Part shown: in pieces, positions 50,096-58,796 of the stretch
Position numbering within the stretch: the stretch's first letter is position 1
Layout: each line of letters starts with the position of its first letter
The notes under the pieces: model-generated
What the model was told of the DNA's origin: nothing
The model's input: the letters and a program-made list of their open reading frames with translations, nothing else
Databases searched by the model: none
Made by a program: the position numbers and the translations under genes
DNA from: Perognathus longimembris pacificus
Lineage: Eukaryota; Chordata; Mammalia; Rodentia; Heteromyidae
Length of the DNA stretch: 64,000 nucleotides
Assembly: GCF_023159225.1 (NCBI RefSeq)
Contig: NC_063161.1
Location: forward strand, 73,498,767 to 73,562,766
Direction of reading: 5' to 3'

Positions 50096-50186
50096 CCCTG
50101 GAGGTCGAGTGACATAGCCCCTTGGAGGTCAAGTGACATAGCCCCTTGGAGGTCAAGTGACCAGCCCCTTGGAGGTCACCTGACAG
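50096..50186 (+). promoter_or_regulatory. Four tandem U3 enhancer-like units with AGGTCA half-sites
   Basis: Four head-to-tail units of about 22-24 bp share a CCTTGGAGGTCAAGTGAC-type core: 50096-50117, 50118-50141, 50142-50164 and 50165-50186. Each pairs a GGTC(A/G) half-site with a TGAC half-site two bases later; in the third unit this gives the near-palindrome GGTCAAGTGACC. AGGTCA is the classic nuclear-receptor half-site, so nuclear-receptor control is an inference. The same array occurs in the 3' LTR at 54661-54751. Confidence 0.7.
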
Positions 50187-50251
50187 CTCATGGCCTATGG
50201 GAATCCTGGCCAACCCCCTTCCCCCCGATCATCTACCCTTGCCCCTCTCTC

Positions 50252-50257
50252 AATAAA
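50252..50257 (+). terminator. LTR polyadenylation signal AATAAA (5' LTR)
   Basis: AATAAA lies within the 5' LTR after the U3 repeat array. The functional copy for a proviral transcript would be the equivalent site at 54817-54822 in the 3' LTR. Confidence 0.75.
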
Positions 50258-50484
50258 GTTAGTTAGCTCTCAGAGGCTGACCCGTGGTCTATGTCCGTTG
50301 CTTCCAGAGTAGGATAGCGGTCACATTACCACGCGGGTCGCGCGCCCGCCAGGACGGAGACATCCCCACGTCTCACCCCGACAAAACCTGCAGGCCGAGG
50401 GTCGGGGGAGAAGGCGATGAGAGGATAATAAGAGAGAAAGAAGTGAGCACTTGAGCCGGAGCAGAGAGAGCAGTCCCCACAGAG

Positions 50485-50502
50485 TGGCGCCCAACGTGGG
50501 GC
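50485..50502 (+). promoter_or_regulatory. Primer-binding site, tRNA-Lys(1,2) type
   Basis: TGGCGCCCAACGTGGGGC starts 3 bp after the 5' LTR. It matches the 18-base complement of the 3' end of tRNA-Lys1,2 used by several betaretroviruses and class II ERVs. It is not the Phe-type site of mouse IAP or the Pro-type site of gammaretroviruses. The site looks undamaged. Confidence 0.92.
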
Positions 50503-50586
50503 ACGAATCCACGCAAGAAAGCCCGGCTCCCGACCGGCCCTGACGGAAACAGGTTGGAAATCCTGAGACGCGCGATCCTCCCACCC

Positions 50587-50595
50587 CAGGTAAGA
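50587..50595 (+). promoter_or_regulatory. Consensus splice donor in the proviral leader
   Basis: CAG|GTAAGA is a full-consensus 5' splice site only 3 bp before the gag ATG. It is the likely major donor for subgenomic RNA. A good acceptor, TTTCCTTTCAG, lies at 53492-53502 just after the pol stop, so the pair could still produce a spliced transcript joining the leader to the 3' region. Confidence 0.7.
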
Positions 50596-50597
50596 GG

Positions 50598-50906
50598 ATG
50601 GGACAAGTCCAGAGTCGGCGAAACAATTCGCCCCCTAAGATCCTAAAGTTCACCCTCCAAAACGCGGGGATTAATATCTCAGAGCCCTGCGCCATACAAA
50701 TTTGGGAGGAATTGACCCACAGGGTCCCGTGGCTAACTGGAGCCAACCCACTCTCATGGGAAATTTGGGACCGACTAGAGCGGGAATTACAAACAACAAA
50801 ACGTGGAGGAGAACCCCCACTGCGAGCCATTAAGACTCTCAAGGCTTGCCTCTCTTGGGACCCGGGCGGGGAACCCCTGGATTCAGGAGAAGGAAGCCGG
50901 AGTTAA
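50598..50906 (+). pseudogene. gag: Truncated gag: matrix (MA, p10-like) N-terminus of class II ERV
   Basis: This open frame of 102 codons starts at ATG after the leader and splice donor. It begins MGQVQS, so the penultimate Gly fits N-myristoylation and membrane targeting of Gag. Residues about 10-75 have the spaced Trp and Leu pattern of betaretroviral-type matrix: an EELTHRVPWL segment, then a WEIWDRLERELQ helix. The frame ends in a polar tail after about residue 88, with no capsid major homology region and no Cys-His nucleocapsid knuckles, whereas a complete Gag of this class is roughly 500-700 residues. The rest is deleted or out of frame. Assembly from this product alone is not expected. 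Confidence 0.82.
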
Positions 50907-51408
50907 TTTTGATCTGGAGTGGGCCCCGATGCCTACTCCAAAAAGCCCTGGGACCAAATCTCGTTCGGTACCCAGGAATCCAAAGCCGCGGCTGGCAGGA
51001 GTTGAGCAGAGCAGCCGCAGGCTTGCTACCCCTCCCCCATGTGAGGCTCAGCTTGACTCTATACATATGCAGATTTCGGCAGCCCTGAGCCGCTTTTCTG
51101 TGGCGGCGGTGCCCCGCAGCAAAAAAAAAAAAAAAAGACCGGCCTGGCCACTTTTAAATTCAGAGGCCTTGAAACTACAGATTTTCATGAGTCCAGGAGG
51201 ATGGTTCTTGAGAGAGGCAGGCCGAACGCGTCCTGGACAAAACATCTGCTTTACAGCCTGACTTTTAGATTCCCCACCAACCAAGGCAATAAACAGCCTA
51301 AAGCCCCTTGCTGGGCAGTCCCTATTGCCAGAGACAGTAATCGTGATATTTGGGAAAAAGTTCCGATTCTTAATTAATACAGGAGCAGATCGGACCATAT
51401 GCATTTAA
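50907..51408 (+). pseudogene. pro: gag-pro relic with protease stub (catalytic Asp replaced by Asn)
   Basis: Codons in phase with the downstream pol frame are open from 50803 to a TGA at 51259-51261, then open again to a TAA at 51406-51408. The last piece has a retroviral aspartic-protease N-terminus: a hydrophobic beta-strand run (LPETVIVIFG) followed by FLINTGADRTI around 51367-51396. The family has Asp at the first position of the catalytic triplet; here the codon at 51376-51378 is AAT (Asn), which should abolish activity. The flap and the rest of protease are missing, and the sequence passes directly into the RT palm. An A15-A16 run near 51121-51136 suggests an additional replication-slippage site. 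Upstream residues cannot be assigned with confidence to gag or a pre-protease region. Confidence 0.72.
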
Positions 51409-53451
51409 TTGGACAACATTATTATTGGATCAGTAGACCCCCATGTGCTAGATTTGGCCTATAGCAAGGCCCAAACACTCCTTCAAAGAGGAGGGCTGCA
51501 TATAGCCAGTGACAAGGTTCAGAAAGTATACCCCTTCAAGATCTTGGGGGCAGAGCTTAAACTAGACTCTGTATGCCCACTCAAGCCCCAGTTATCCTTC
51601 CAGGCAACTTATACTCTGGTGGAGATGCAAAGACTGTTAGGTGAAATTAATTGGCTAAGATCCTGGCTTCAACTGCCTACAGAGGAGCTGTTACCGCTCC
51701 ATGACTCTTTGAAGGGCAAAGCGCCCACTGATGTTATTACAATAACTCCATCACTCCAAACAGCCTTCCAGAAAATCCAATTGGCCTTAAATAAGGCACA
51801 GCTGGCACGCTACAAGCCTAAGTGCCCACTCTGCCTTTGGATCCTCCCCGGATCCGAACTTTCTTCAGCTGCAATTACCCAATCAGGCGAGCCCCTTCAG
51901 TGGGTGCACGCATCAGTGGGAGGAGCTCCCAGAGTTTATTCCCAGCTGGACCAGCTAGCTGACTTGGTAATTAAGGGCAGGGATACTTCCCTGAGACATT
52001 ATGGAAGAGATCCTGACGTGCTAACTATTCCCTACCGGTTGTCAGATTTTGAATGGGTCAGGAGAAATAATTCACGTGTGGCTAGTGCCCTGGAGGGCTT
52101 TATGGGCAAGATAGATTGCCACTATGGCACTTCAAGATGGGTGACCTCATTTTCCAGGCTACAATGGACACCCCCTGTGCTTTTCTCTACCAAGCCTCTT
52201 GTCAAGGCTGCCAATGTCTTTACAGATGGTGGGCGAGCCGGCTCTGCCGTAGTGGTGCGCTCCGCCTCGCCCCCTGCCGGTGGGAAAGATAACACCCATT
52301 ACTTCGAAGCCGTCACTGGCTCTGCACAATTTAAAGAGTTGTACGCAGTCGCCTTGGCGCTGACCCATGTTAAACAGCCAATGAACTTGTTCTCTGATAG
52401 TCTATATGTGGTTAACTTGCTACCCAACCTGGTATGTTCACATATCAAGTTGGATGGAAACCCAATCACTCCTCTGATGATCCAAGTCAGGTCTCTGTTA
52501 AAAGAGCGGAGTGAGCCTATTTTTTTACAGCACCTTCGTGGACACCAAGGACTGCCTGGGGACCTGGCACAAGGTAATCGTAGGGCCGACCAGCTGGCCA
52601 CGGATGGAACCATCATAGCGCTAGCCATTGTACAACCTCAAAACCTCCAAATGGCCAAAGGGCTTCATGAGCGTACTCACTTAAATTGGAGAGGGTTACA
52701 TCAGAGATTTCCTTCAATTCCTATAAAAGACTTAAAAAAGATTATAAGGACTTGCAAATCATGTATGCCTTTCGTGCAAGTCCCTCCCTTACAATCTCCA
52801 GGTGTGAATTTAAGAGGTTTAAGACCCAACTTAATTTGGCAGACTGATGTGACCCATTACGCCCCCTTTGGAAGGCTAAAATATATATTTATGTCCATTG
52901 ACACCTGCTCTGGTGCATGTTGGGCCTCTCTGCATACCGGTGAAAGAGCACGGCATGCTGAAAGCCATTTCTTACAATGTTTTGCTATCCTAGGACTGCC
53001 TTTACAGGTTAAAACAGATAATGGACCTTGTTTCACCAGTAAGCCTTTACAGGCATTTTTCCAAATGTGGAATATTAAACATACCACTGGAATACCTTAT
53101 AACCCAAAGGGTCAAGCCATAATTGAGAGGCATAATAGGACCCTGAAGGATCAATTATTAAAACAAAAAAGGGGGGGAAGCCCCCAGGACCAACTGAGGA
53201 CAGCGATGTTTACATTGAATATTTTAAATTTCTCTAAGGACCAACCTCTGTCGGCTTTCCAGAGACACTGGTCAAGCCAAACACCCTACTTAAAAGTGGA
53301 GGCCCGGTGGAAGGATTCTCTGACAGGGGCGTGGCGTGGACCCGACCCAATTATCAGCGCAGGCAGGGGATTCGCCTGCGTCTTCCCTACTGGGGAACCG
53401 AATCCAATCTGGATACCAGCTAGAGATGTAAAATATTGTCCAACAGAATGA
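51409..53451 (+). pseudogene. pol: Truncated pol: RT thumb/connection, intact RNase H and integrase
   Basis: The 680-codon open frame follows the in-frame TAA at 51406-51408; its first codon is TTG, so no proper start is implied. Residues 1-8 (LDNIIIGS) resemble the strand carrying the RT catalytic aspartates, with the second one read as Asn. Residues about 30-110 fit the RT thumb (LLGEINWLRSWLQLPTEEL). RNase H spans about 265-400 with its four acidic residues present: D273 (FTDGG), E310 (KELYA), D330 (FSDSL) and D394 (RRADQ). Integrase spans about 415-680: zinc-binding H420, H424, C449 and C452; core D480, D537 and E573 with exactly 35 residues between the last two; and a C-terminal domain with WRGPDP and WIPARDVKYCP, typical of betaretrovirus/IAP-like integrases. 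Protease and most of RT are missing, so reverse transcription in cis is not possible. The long undamaged frame agrees with recent insertion. Confidence 0.92.
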
Positions 53452-53491
53452 CCACCCAAGGGCACCTGCCCTTGAGGGATGTCTCCCCTTG

Positions 53492-53502
53492 TTTCCTTTC
53501 AG
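53492..53502 (+). promoter_or_regulatory. Candidate splice acceptor downstream of pol
   Basis: A pyrimidine-rich tract ends in TTTCCTTTCAG about 40 bp after the pol stop codon. This is where the acceptor for env or accessory mRNA sits in simple betaretrovirus-like elements. It would join to the leader donor at 50589/50590. Usage is inferred. Confidence 0.55.
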
Positions 53503-54490
53503 GAAAGCAAAGACCGAGGTGGAATTTTCTAAGGAGAAACGGAAAGCCTGCCTGCACCAGCGATGGACCTGGACCCAGTGTCGGCCCTGTTTCTTCCCTG
53601 GACCCTGCCTGACGCCCTTTGGAGTAACGTTTGCTGTGGCAGCGTGGCCCACAGCCTTGCACAAGGACCAAAGGGAAATTTTGCACGGTTGTCCCTCTCT
53701 TTCGCTCCCCCCTTTGCTGCTTATCTCAGGGGTCCCCATTGGAGGGAAATAGGAGCTAAAGGACTTGGACACTTTAATGTTTTATTATAAATGTTTATAA
53801 TAAGTAAGGTATTGGCACCTTGCTGCAATGTTTATTATGAAGTGTTTTACTAACCTCAGTTGTTAAGTTACCAGCATCCTGGCTGCCACATCACCAGGAC
53901 CTGAACCTGCCCCTCTACCTCACCATCGAGGGAAGGAAGAGCCATCTGTGCTGCCTTGAGCGACACCAGACTGGACCAGAATTCCTGTTTTCCGTGGACT
54001 GACCCCGATAAGAGACACTCCATTGCCTTGTGCCTTGTTGTAATTACTCATGTGTTACCATTGCTCATATGTTACAGTTGCTCATGTTTGCATTTGCCTT
54101 GTATTACGATTGCTCATGCTTATGTCTGCTTTATGCTCCCATTTACCTTATATTTACATTGAGTCTCTTGTTGTAAGCGATGGGCCAGAGCTGTCTAGGT
54201 ACCAAGTGGCCTTTAGCCTTTTAGCCATATAAGAACCCCAGGAGGCTCGTCACTCGAACCCTAGGCCCTGCTGCTCAGTAAGGTCCGCCGGCACCGGAAA
54301 AAAAAAATTATCAGGCTCTCTTTCGAGTGCCAATCCTACTCTCCCCAAGGCCTCTCATCGGGCCCGCCAGCCCGGCAGGAAGGTCAGCCTGAAGAGCTAG
54401 GGCGTTAGCCCAAGACGGGTAAGACTCCCCTTGGGGGGGGGGCAACCTAAGACATGGCGCGCTCTCGAGTAGGGCGCCTCCTGCTGTTCG

Positions 54491-54515
54491 AAAAAAAAAA
54501 TATAAAAGAGGCAGA
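54491..54515 (+). promoter_or_regulatory. Candidate polypurine tract before the 3' LTR
   Basis: The 25 bases before the 3' LTR are almost all A/G (A-run, TATAAAAGAGGCAGA). This is where the plus-strand primer of reverse transcription must lie. The tract is A-rich and interrupted by T and C, so it is weaker than usual. Confidence 0.45.
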
Positions 54516-55046
54516 TGTTGGGGTCCATCTTCCCCCTAGATGGAAGGGGCCTGAGGCACCTCCCCCAGCTGGGGAATGCAGCCCTTCCATCCTCCCTACA
54601 TTGGAATCTGGAGAAACCGGTCCGATAAGAGACCCCCGACCTAGCTGGCAGCCAGCCCCGCCCTGGAGGTCGAGTGACATAGCCCCTTGGAGGTCAAGTG
54701 ACATAGCCCCTTGGAGGTCAAGTGACCAGCCCCTTGGAGGTCACCTGACAGCTCATGGCCTATGGGAATCCTGGCCAACCCCCTTCCCCCCGATCATCTA
54801 CCCTTGCCCCTCTCTCAATAAAGTTAGTTAGCTCTCAGAGGCTGACCCGTGGTCTATGTCCGTTGCTTCCAGAGTAGGATAGCGGTCACATTACCACGCG
54901 GGTCGCGCGCCCGCCAGGACGGAGACATCCCCACGTCTCACCCCGACAAAACCTGCAGGCCGAGGGTCGGGGGAGAAGGCGATGAGAGGATAATAAGAGA
55001 GAAAGAAGTGAGCACTTGAGCCGGAGCAGAGAGAGCAGTCCCCACA
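54516..55046 (+). repeat. 3' LTR of the class II ERV
   Basis: This is the same 531-bp sequence as the 5' LTR, offset by exactly 4565 bp, and I could find no difference between them. It begins TGTTGGGG directly after an A/G-rich stretch and ends CCCCACA directly before the ATAAAG duplication. AATAAA at 54817-54822 would serve as the polyadenylation signal of the proviral transcript. Confidence 0.95.
54817..54822 (+). terminator. LTR polyadenylation signal AATAAA (3' LTR)
   Basis: This is the same hexamer as in the 5' LTR. It is followed by G/T-containing sequence (gtggtctatgtccgttgc) that could act as the downstream element, and it is the expected 3' end signal for proviral RNA. Confidence 0.78.
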
Positions 55047-55052
55047 ATAAAG
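55047..55052 (+). repeat. Target-site duplication of the ERV, right copy
   Basis: ATAAAG directly follows the last CA of the 3' LTR. After it the interrupted LINE sequence resumes (cccacaaaatgggagac), so the pre-insertion site can be read as one continuous LINE. Confidence 0.92.
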
Positions 55053-56105
55053 CCCACAAAATGGGAGACTTTTACCTACTACACATAGGAAAAGAACCTA
55101 ATATTGAAGATATGCTGAGAACTTCAAAAATTAAGCCCCCCCAAAATAAACCCTCAAAGAAGCAACAACTCTGTTAATAAATGGCTAATGACTTAAAGAG
55201 AGATTTCTTAGAGGAAGTAAAAATGGCCAATACACACATGAAGAAACATCTCTGGCTATAAAGCAAATGCCAATCAAAACATTGAGATTCTACCTCACTC
55301 CAGTTAGAATGGCTAATATTTTTGTAAGCTAACAATAACAAATGCTGGCATGGATATGGCCACTGGTTGGTGGGAATATAAACTGTTCAACCACTCTGGA
55401 AAGCAGTATGGAGGTTTCTCAAAAAACTAAACATAAAGCTTCCCTATGACCCAGAAATTTAACTCCTGGGCATTTATCCAATAAAGCACAAACAAGACCA
55501 CAGTAAAGCTACCAGCACAATCACATTCGTTGCAGTATTGTTTACCATAGCCAAGATATGAAATCAACCTAGATGACCCTCAGTGGATGAATAGATCAAG
55601 AAAATGTGGTATATATACACAATGGAATTCTTCTCATCCACCAGAAAGAATGACATTGTTCCATTTGTAAAGAAATAGAAACATAGGTTGCCTGCTTTCC
55701 CTGATTTGTGGTAGCTAGAATGTGCCTATAAATCTACAAGTAAACACACTGGGTGGTAATCAAGGGGTTACAAATGAAGTAAATGAAGTGTAACAGACTT
55801 GATGGAGAGCAAAAATAGTACAATTTTTTTAAACACACACACACACATACAACTAACTTAAAGCCTAACAAAATAAGTACCAGGAAATGGATACTTACAA
55901 GATGGAAGGGTGGGGCAAGCAAGAGAGATAGAAGAATGAAGAGGGGAAGGGGGTAGAACACAGGCAAGAATTCATTGTATACTTCACACACAGAAATATA
56001 AGGGAGGAGTGGGCCAAAGGTGAAGGGGGGGGGGTGTTGAAGATGTTGAAGAAATGTCACAGATCAAGATGTATTATAAACATGAACTGCTTTGGGTTTT
56101 GGGGT
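55047..56105 (+). mobile_element. LINE-1 ORF2 end and 3' UTR, right of the ERV
   Basis: The LINE resumes with 'agcccacaaaatgggagac' and continues through typical L1 ORF2 3' text: 'gaagaaacatctctggctat', 'tgccaatcaaaacattgaga', 'tggtgggaatataaactgtt', 'tatgacccagaaatttaact' and 'aaaatgtggtatatatacac'. A 3' UTR with a G-run at about 56024 follows. The frame is broken. A SINE interrupts it at 56106, and the tail continues to about 56420. Confidence 0.88.
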
Positions 56106-56221
56106 TTGTTTGTTGTTTTTTTTGTCAGTCATGGGCTTTGAACTCTGGGCCTGCGCACCGTCCTTGAGCTCTTCAGCAAAAAGCCAGTGCTCTAACCCTT
56201 AAGCCACAGCACCACTTCTCA
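56106..56221 (-). mobile_element. ID-like SINE, antisense, inserted in LINE-1 3' UTR
   Basis: A T-rich head, then 'gggctttgaactctgggcct' and 'agtgctctaacccttaagcc'. It interrupts the LINE that also hosts the ERV. Confidence 0.85.
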
Positions 56222-56420
56222 TAAACTGCTTTGTTAAGGCAAAAAGTTCAGTATATAACCTAAAGTCAAGATGAGTAAAGGAAGGAGTGTGTTGGGAGGG
56301 GTGGGTGAGAATGTTGAAAGGGATGACATTGATCAAAATGCACTATATCTATCGACTGCTTTGGTGAATCCAACTACTTTGTATAACTACTTAAAGATAA
56401 TAAAAAATTCAATATAATAA
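56222..56420 (+). mobile_element. Distal LINE-1 3' UTR and A-rich tail
   Basis: After the inserted SINE the text repeats the style of the preceding 3' UTR ('gtgttgggaggggtgggtga', 'gactgctttggtgaatccaa') and ends in an A-rich, AATAAA-like tail ('aaagataataaaaaattc'). Confidence 0.6.
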
Positions 56421-56554
56421 TAGGGGAATCAATAAATGAAGATAATTATCAAACATACTGTCCATAGTTTGGTGATGGATACAAGGAAGCTAATGAGATT
56501 GTTTAATCTACTTTTATATTTGTTTAAAAATTTCCTAGTCAATTAAAAATACCT

Positions 56555-56790
56555 TGCTGGACGCTGGTGGTTCATGTCTATAATCCTACCTACTCAGGAG
56601 GCTGAGATCTGAGAATCAAAGCCAGCAGTTCAAAGCCAGCCCAGGAAGGAAAGTCCATGAGACTCTAGTCCCCAGCTAACCACCAGGAAACTGGAAGTGG
56701 AGCTATGGCTCAAAGTGGTAGAGCACTAGCCTTGAACAAAAGAGCTCAGACAGTACCCAGTTCTTAAGTTAAAGCACCACAACTAACCAA
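56555..56790 (+). mobile_element. Dimeric B1-ID-type SINE, near full length
   Basis: 'gacgctggtggttcatgtct', 'aggaggctgagatctgagaa', 'ggaagtggagctatggctca' and 'gcactagccttgaacaaaag'. Confidence 0.9.
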
Positions 56791-57387
56791 AGGGAAAAAT
56801 CTACTGGGTCTGCCTGTTAATGGTCTTGTGTTCCCTGAACATTGCTGTACTGAGGACTGAGCTTTAGCACATGCATCCTTGGGGGATGGAAGGGGGTTAC
56901 ACTTCACTGTGTCCAAACCACAGCAAATGCCACTTACATTCTAATTCTACATCAGTTTCAGGGGACCTGGATCCCCCAGTTCCTGTTCTGGGTTGGGAGG
57001 GTAATCCAGGGCCCCACCTGCTTGCCCCTTTCTGTCTGAGCACCACTCCTGCACACCAGGTGGCACCAGCCTCCTGCCCTGGCCCCGAGTGTCCTGCCTG
57101 TCCTTCCCATCTCCTGTCCCTGCACAACCTGGGCCCTCTTCATGTGGCCTCATGGTAGGATGCAGACCCACAGGTCTACCTGGTGCTCCTAGCTCAGCCC
57201 CCAGGCCTGCCCTCATGAAGGGAGCCACATAATTCAGTGGGCCTAATTACAGCTTACAGGGTGAGGGCTTCTGGCTGGTAGCTGGCCCACTTCCCTGCGG
57301 AGAGATGCCCAAAGCCAAGCACTGCTTTGCTGGGCTTATTTTCCATTGTTGCCAGGCTTTCGGGACCAGGCAGCAGCCTGCACAGAC

Positions 57388-57389
<2 letters not shown>

Positions 57390-57448
<59 letters not shown>

Positions 57449-57476
57449 CGCACGCACATGCGCATCCATCCGGGAA
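57390..57476 (+). repeat. (TG)n plus CG-alternating Z-DNA-type tract
   Basis: About 27 TG units, then GTGCGTGCGCACGCACATGC. The uninterrupted purine-pyrimidine alternation for over 70 bases, with a GTGCGC/GCGCAC palindrome, is an excellent Z-DNA former. Confidence 0.93.
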
Positions 57477-57959
57477 GGGTCTCAAAGATATCCGGATGCC
57501 AAGCAACACACACTACACCGGTCAGCTGGAGAAGCTCCTGGTCCAGCATAAGACAGCACATGCAAACTGAGCAGGTGGACACGCCTTCACACTGCTCAGA
57601 GGGCTCATGGCTACCTTGTCTTTACAAAGAAACCTAATACCTTTGCCCAAGATATGATCAAATCACTGCCCTGGAGGCAAAGCAACTTGTTTATTAGAGT
57701 TCCTTTGATTCCTTGTATGCCCTCAGGAAAGTTAAGTGAAGGAGAAAAGCAGGGGAGGATGCAGACAGAGCCTAACAGACACCAGATTGTAAGACACAGC
57801 ACTGACCCCGGGTTATCAGGGTGGGCCAGACCCCTCTGCTCAGACATAACATGGAGGATTTGTAGCGGTGATGGCTTCATTTTCTTTAACCCATTTATCT
57901 CTTTCCAGGCTTATTAACCTCTTACTTCAAACACATTTGTCCATTTATTTTTATTACTG

Positions 57960-58045
57960 TTTATTTATCTTGCAACATTAGAGGTGAAACCCGGGGCCTC
58001 ACACCTGCTGGGCAAGCATTCTCATCCCTGAGAAGCATCTCTGGT
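57960..58045 (-). mobile_element. Decayed ID-like half, antisense
   Basis: 'gtgaaacccggggcctcaca' then 'ctgggcaagcattctcatcc'. Confidence 0.6.
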
Positions 58046-58159
58046 TTAACCGTCACCGTTTTAAACATAAACAAAAGCTTTGATTTCTTGTCTGGGCTCC
58101 TGCAAAGTCCTATCCATCGGCCAATTTGTAATCATCTCTTGAAAAGTTTTCTTTAGTTT

Positions 58160-58470
58160 TCAGGGCCACTGTGGTGATATAGGCCCATAATTCTAGCTAC
58201 TCCGGAGGCTGAGGTAGAAATAAAGAAAAAAAATAGGGAAACCTCATCTCCAAAACAAGCCTGGCATAGTGATGCACAACCGTAATCCCATCCACTCAAA
58301 ACGTGGAGGTAAGAGGGACAGAACAAAGGCAACCCAGGTAAAAGGGCAAGGCCCTATCTAAAAAGTGAACTAAAGCAAAAAGATGACTGAGGGCTGTGAC
58401 TTGAGTGGTAGAGGACTTGTCAAGCATGAGATGCTGAGTTCAATCCCCAGTACTGTGAAAAGAAAACAAC
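58160..58470 (+). mobile_element. Dimeric B1-ID-type SINE pair
   Basis: 'cactgtggtgatataggccc', 'gcctggcatagtgatgcaca', 'tgtgacttgagtggtagagg' and 'gagttcaatccccagtactg'. Confidence 0.82.
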
Positions 58471-58796
58471 CTAAACTTTCACACATATAGAAACATGGAA
58501 GTATTCAGTGAGCAGCTGCTACACACTACACCCTGTCCTTGACAGTGACCTTCACAGCACATCTGTCCTCCTGCCTTGGCCCTTGCATCCAGTGTTTCTG
58601 CACATGGAAGCAGGAACCTATCCCTCAGACCCTGCACCCCTCCCTCTGTGTCCTCAAGTATGACCTGGAAGCTTTGCTGAGCCCAAGCAGGTTCTCCTGA
58701 AACAATAATGCAGATGGCTGAAATTGAGCAGACAAGTCCTCCAGCAAGCATGAAGCCGCAATGCATCAGCTTGATTAAAAATAAGCTCAACATAGA

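Larger units (their letters stand above)
49951..50481 (+). repeat. 5' LTR of the class II ERV
   Basis: This 531-bp LTR runs from TGTTGGGG to CCCCACA, with terminal TG...CA. U3 holds four tandem units of about 23 bp (50096-50186) built around AGGTCA and TGAC half-sites. The polyadenylation signal AATAAA is at 50252-50257. I see no clear TATA box in U3 upstream of it. The region after about 50280 is CpG-rich and then purine-rich, and would be R/U5. In the provirus this copy would supply the promoter. Confidence 0.95.
53452..54515 (+). other. Non-coding 3' region of the ERV, no recognisable env
   Basis: The roughly 1060 bp between the pol stop and the 3' LTR holds only short frames (for example 53489-53752 and 53563-53790). 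I see no signal peptide/surface pattern, fusion peptide or transmembrane-subunit motif. 53760-53870 is AT-rich. 54025-54165 is a degenerate tandem repeat of about 16-18 bp around 'gctcatgt.ttac'. 54215-54430 looks LTR- or leader-like, with CATATAAGAA at 54225-54234, CpG-rich DNA and a G-run. The segment may contain an RNA-export element or sequence captured from another retroelement; both are inferences. Confidence 0.6.
49951..55046 (+). mobile_element. Young, internally deleted class II endogenous retrovirus (betaretrovirus/IAP-like, Lys1,2 primer)
   Basis: This 5096-bp provirus reads LTR, primer-binding site, splice donor, gag start, protease stub, RT end-RNase H-integrase, non-coding 3' region, LTR. 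Both LTRs are 531 bp, begin TGTTGGGG and end CCCCACA, and I found no mismatch between them by eye. The element is flanked by the perfect 6-bp direct repeat ATAAAG (49945-49950 and 55047-55052), as expected of class II ERV integration. A full-length relative would be about 7-9 kb, so 2-4 kb is missing, mostly gag CA/NC, protease and the RT fingers and palm. No env is recognisable. The primer type and the integrase C-terminus place it with betaretrovirus-like elements. It cannot replicate on its own; near-identical LTRs imply recent insertion, so mobilisation in trans is inferred. Confidence 0.95.

Noticed and set aside
49903..50139. Repetitive frame with tandem MSLDLQG-like units (also 54447-54704)
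   Set aside because: Antisense translation of the U3 tandem repeat array in each LTR.
50321..50842. 173-codon minus-strand frame over the 5' LTR and gag
   Set aside because: Antisense shadow of LTR and gag DNA. Its LTR part is duplicated in the 3' LTR, and no antisense gene is known for this class.
53489..53790. Small frames after pol as possible env or accessory gene
   Set aside because: No signal peptide, fusion peptide or transmembrane features; too short to support env.
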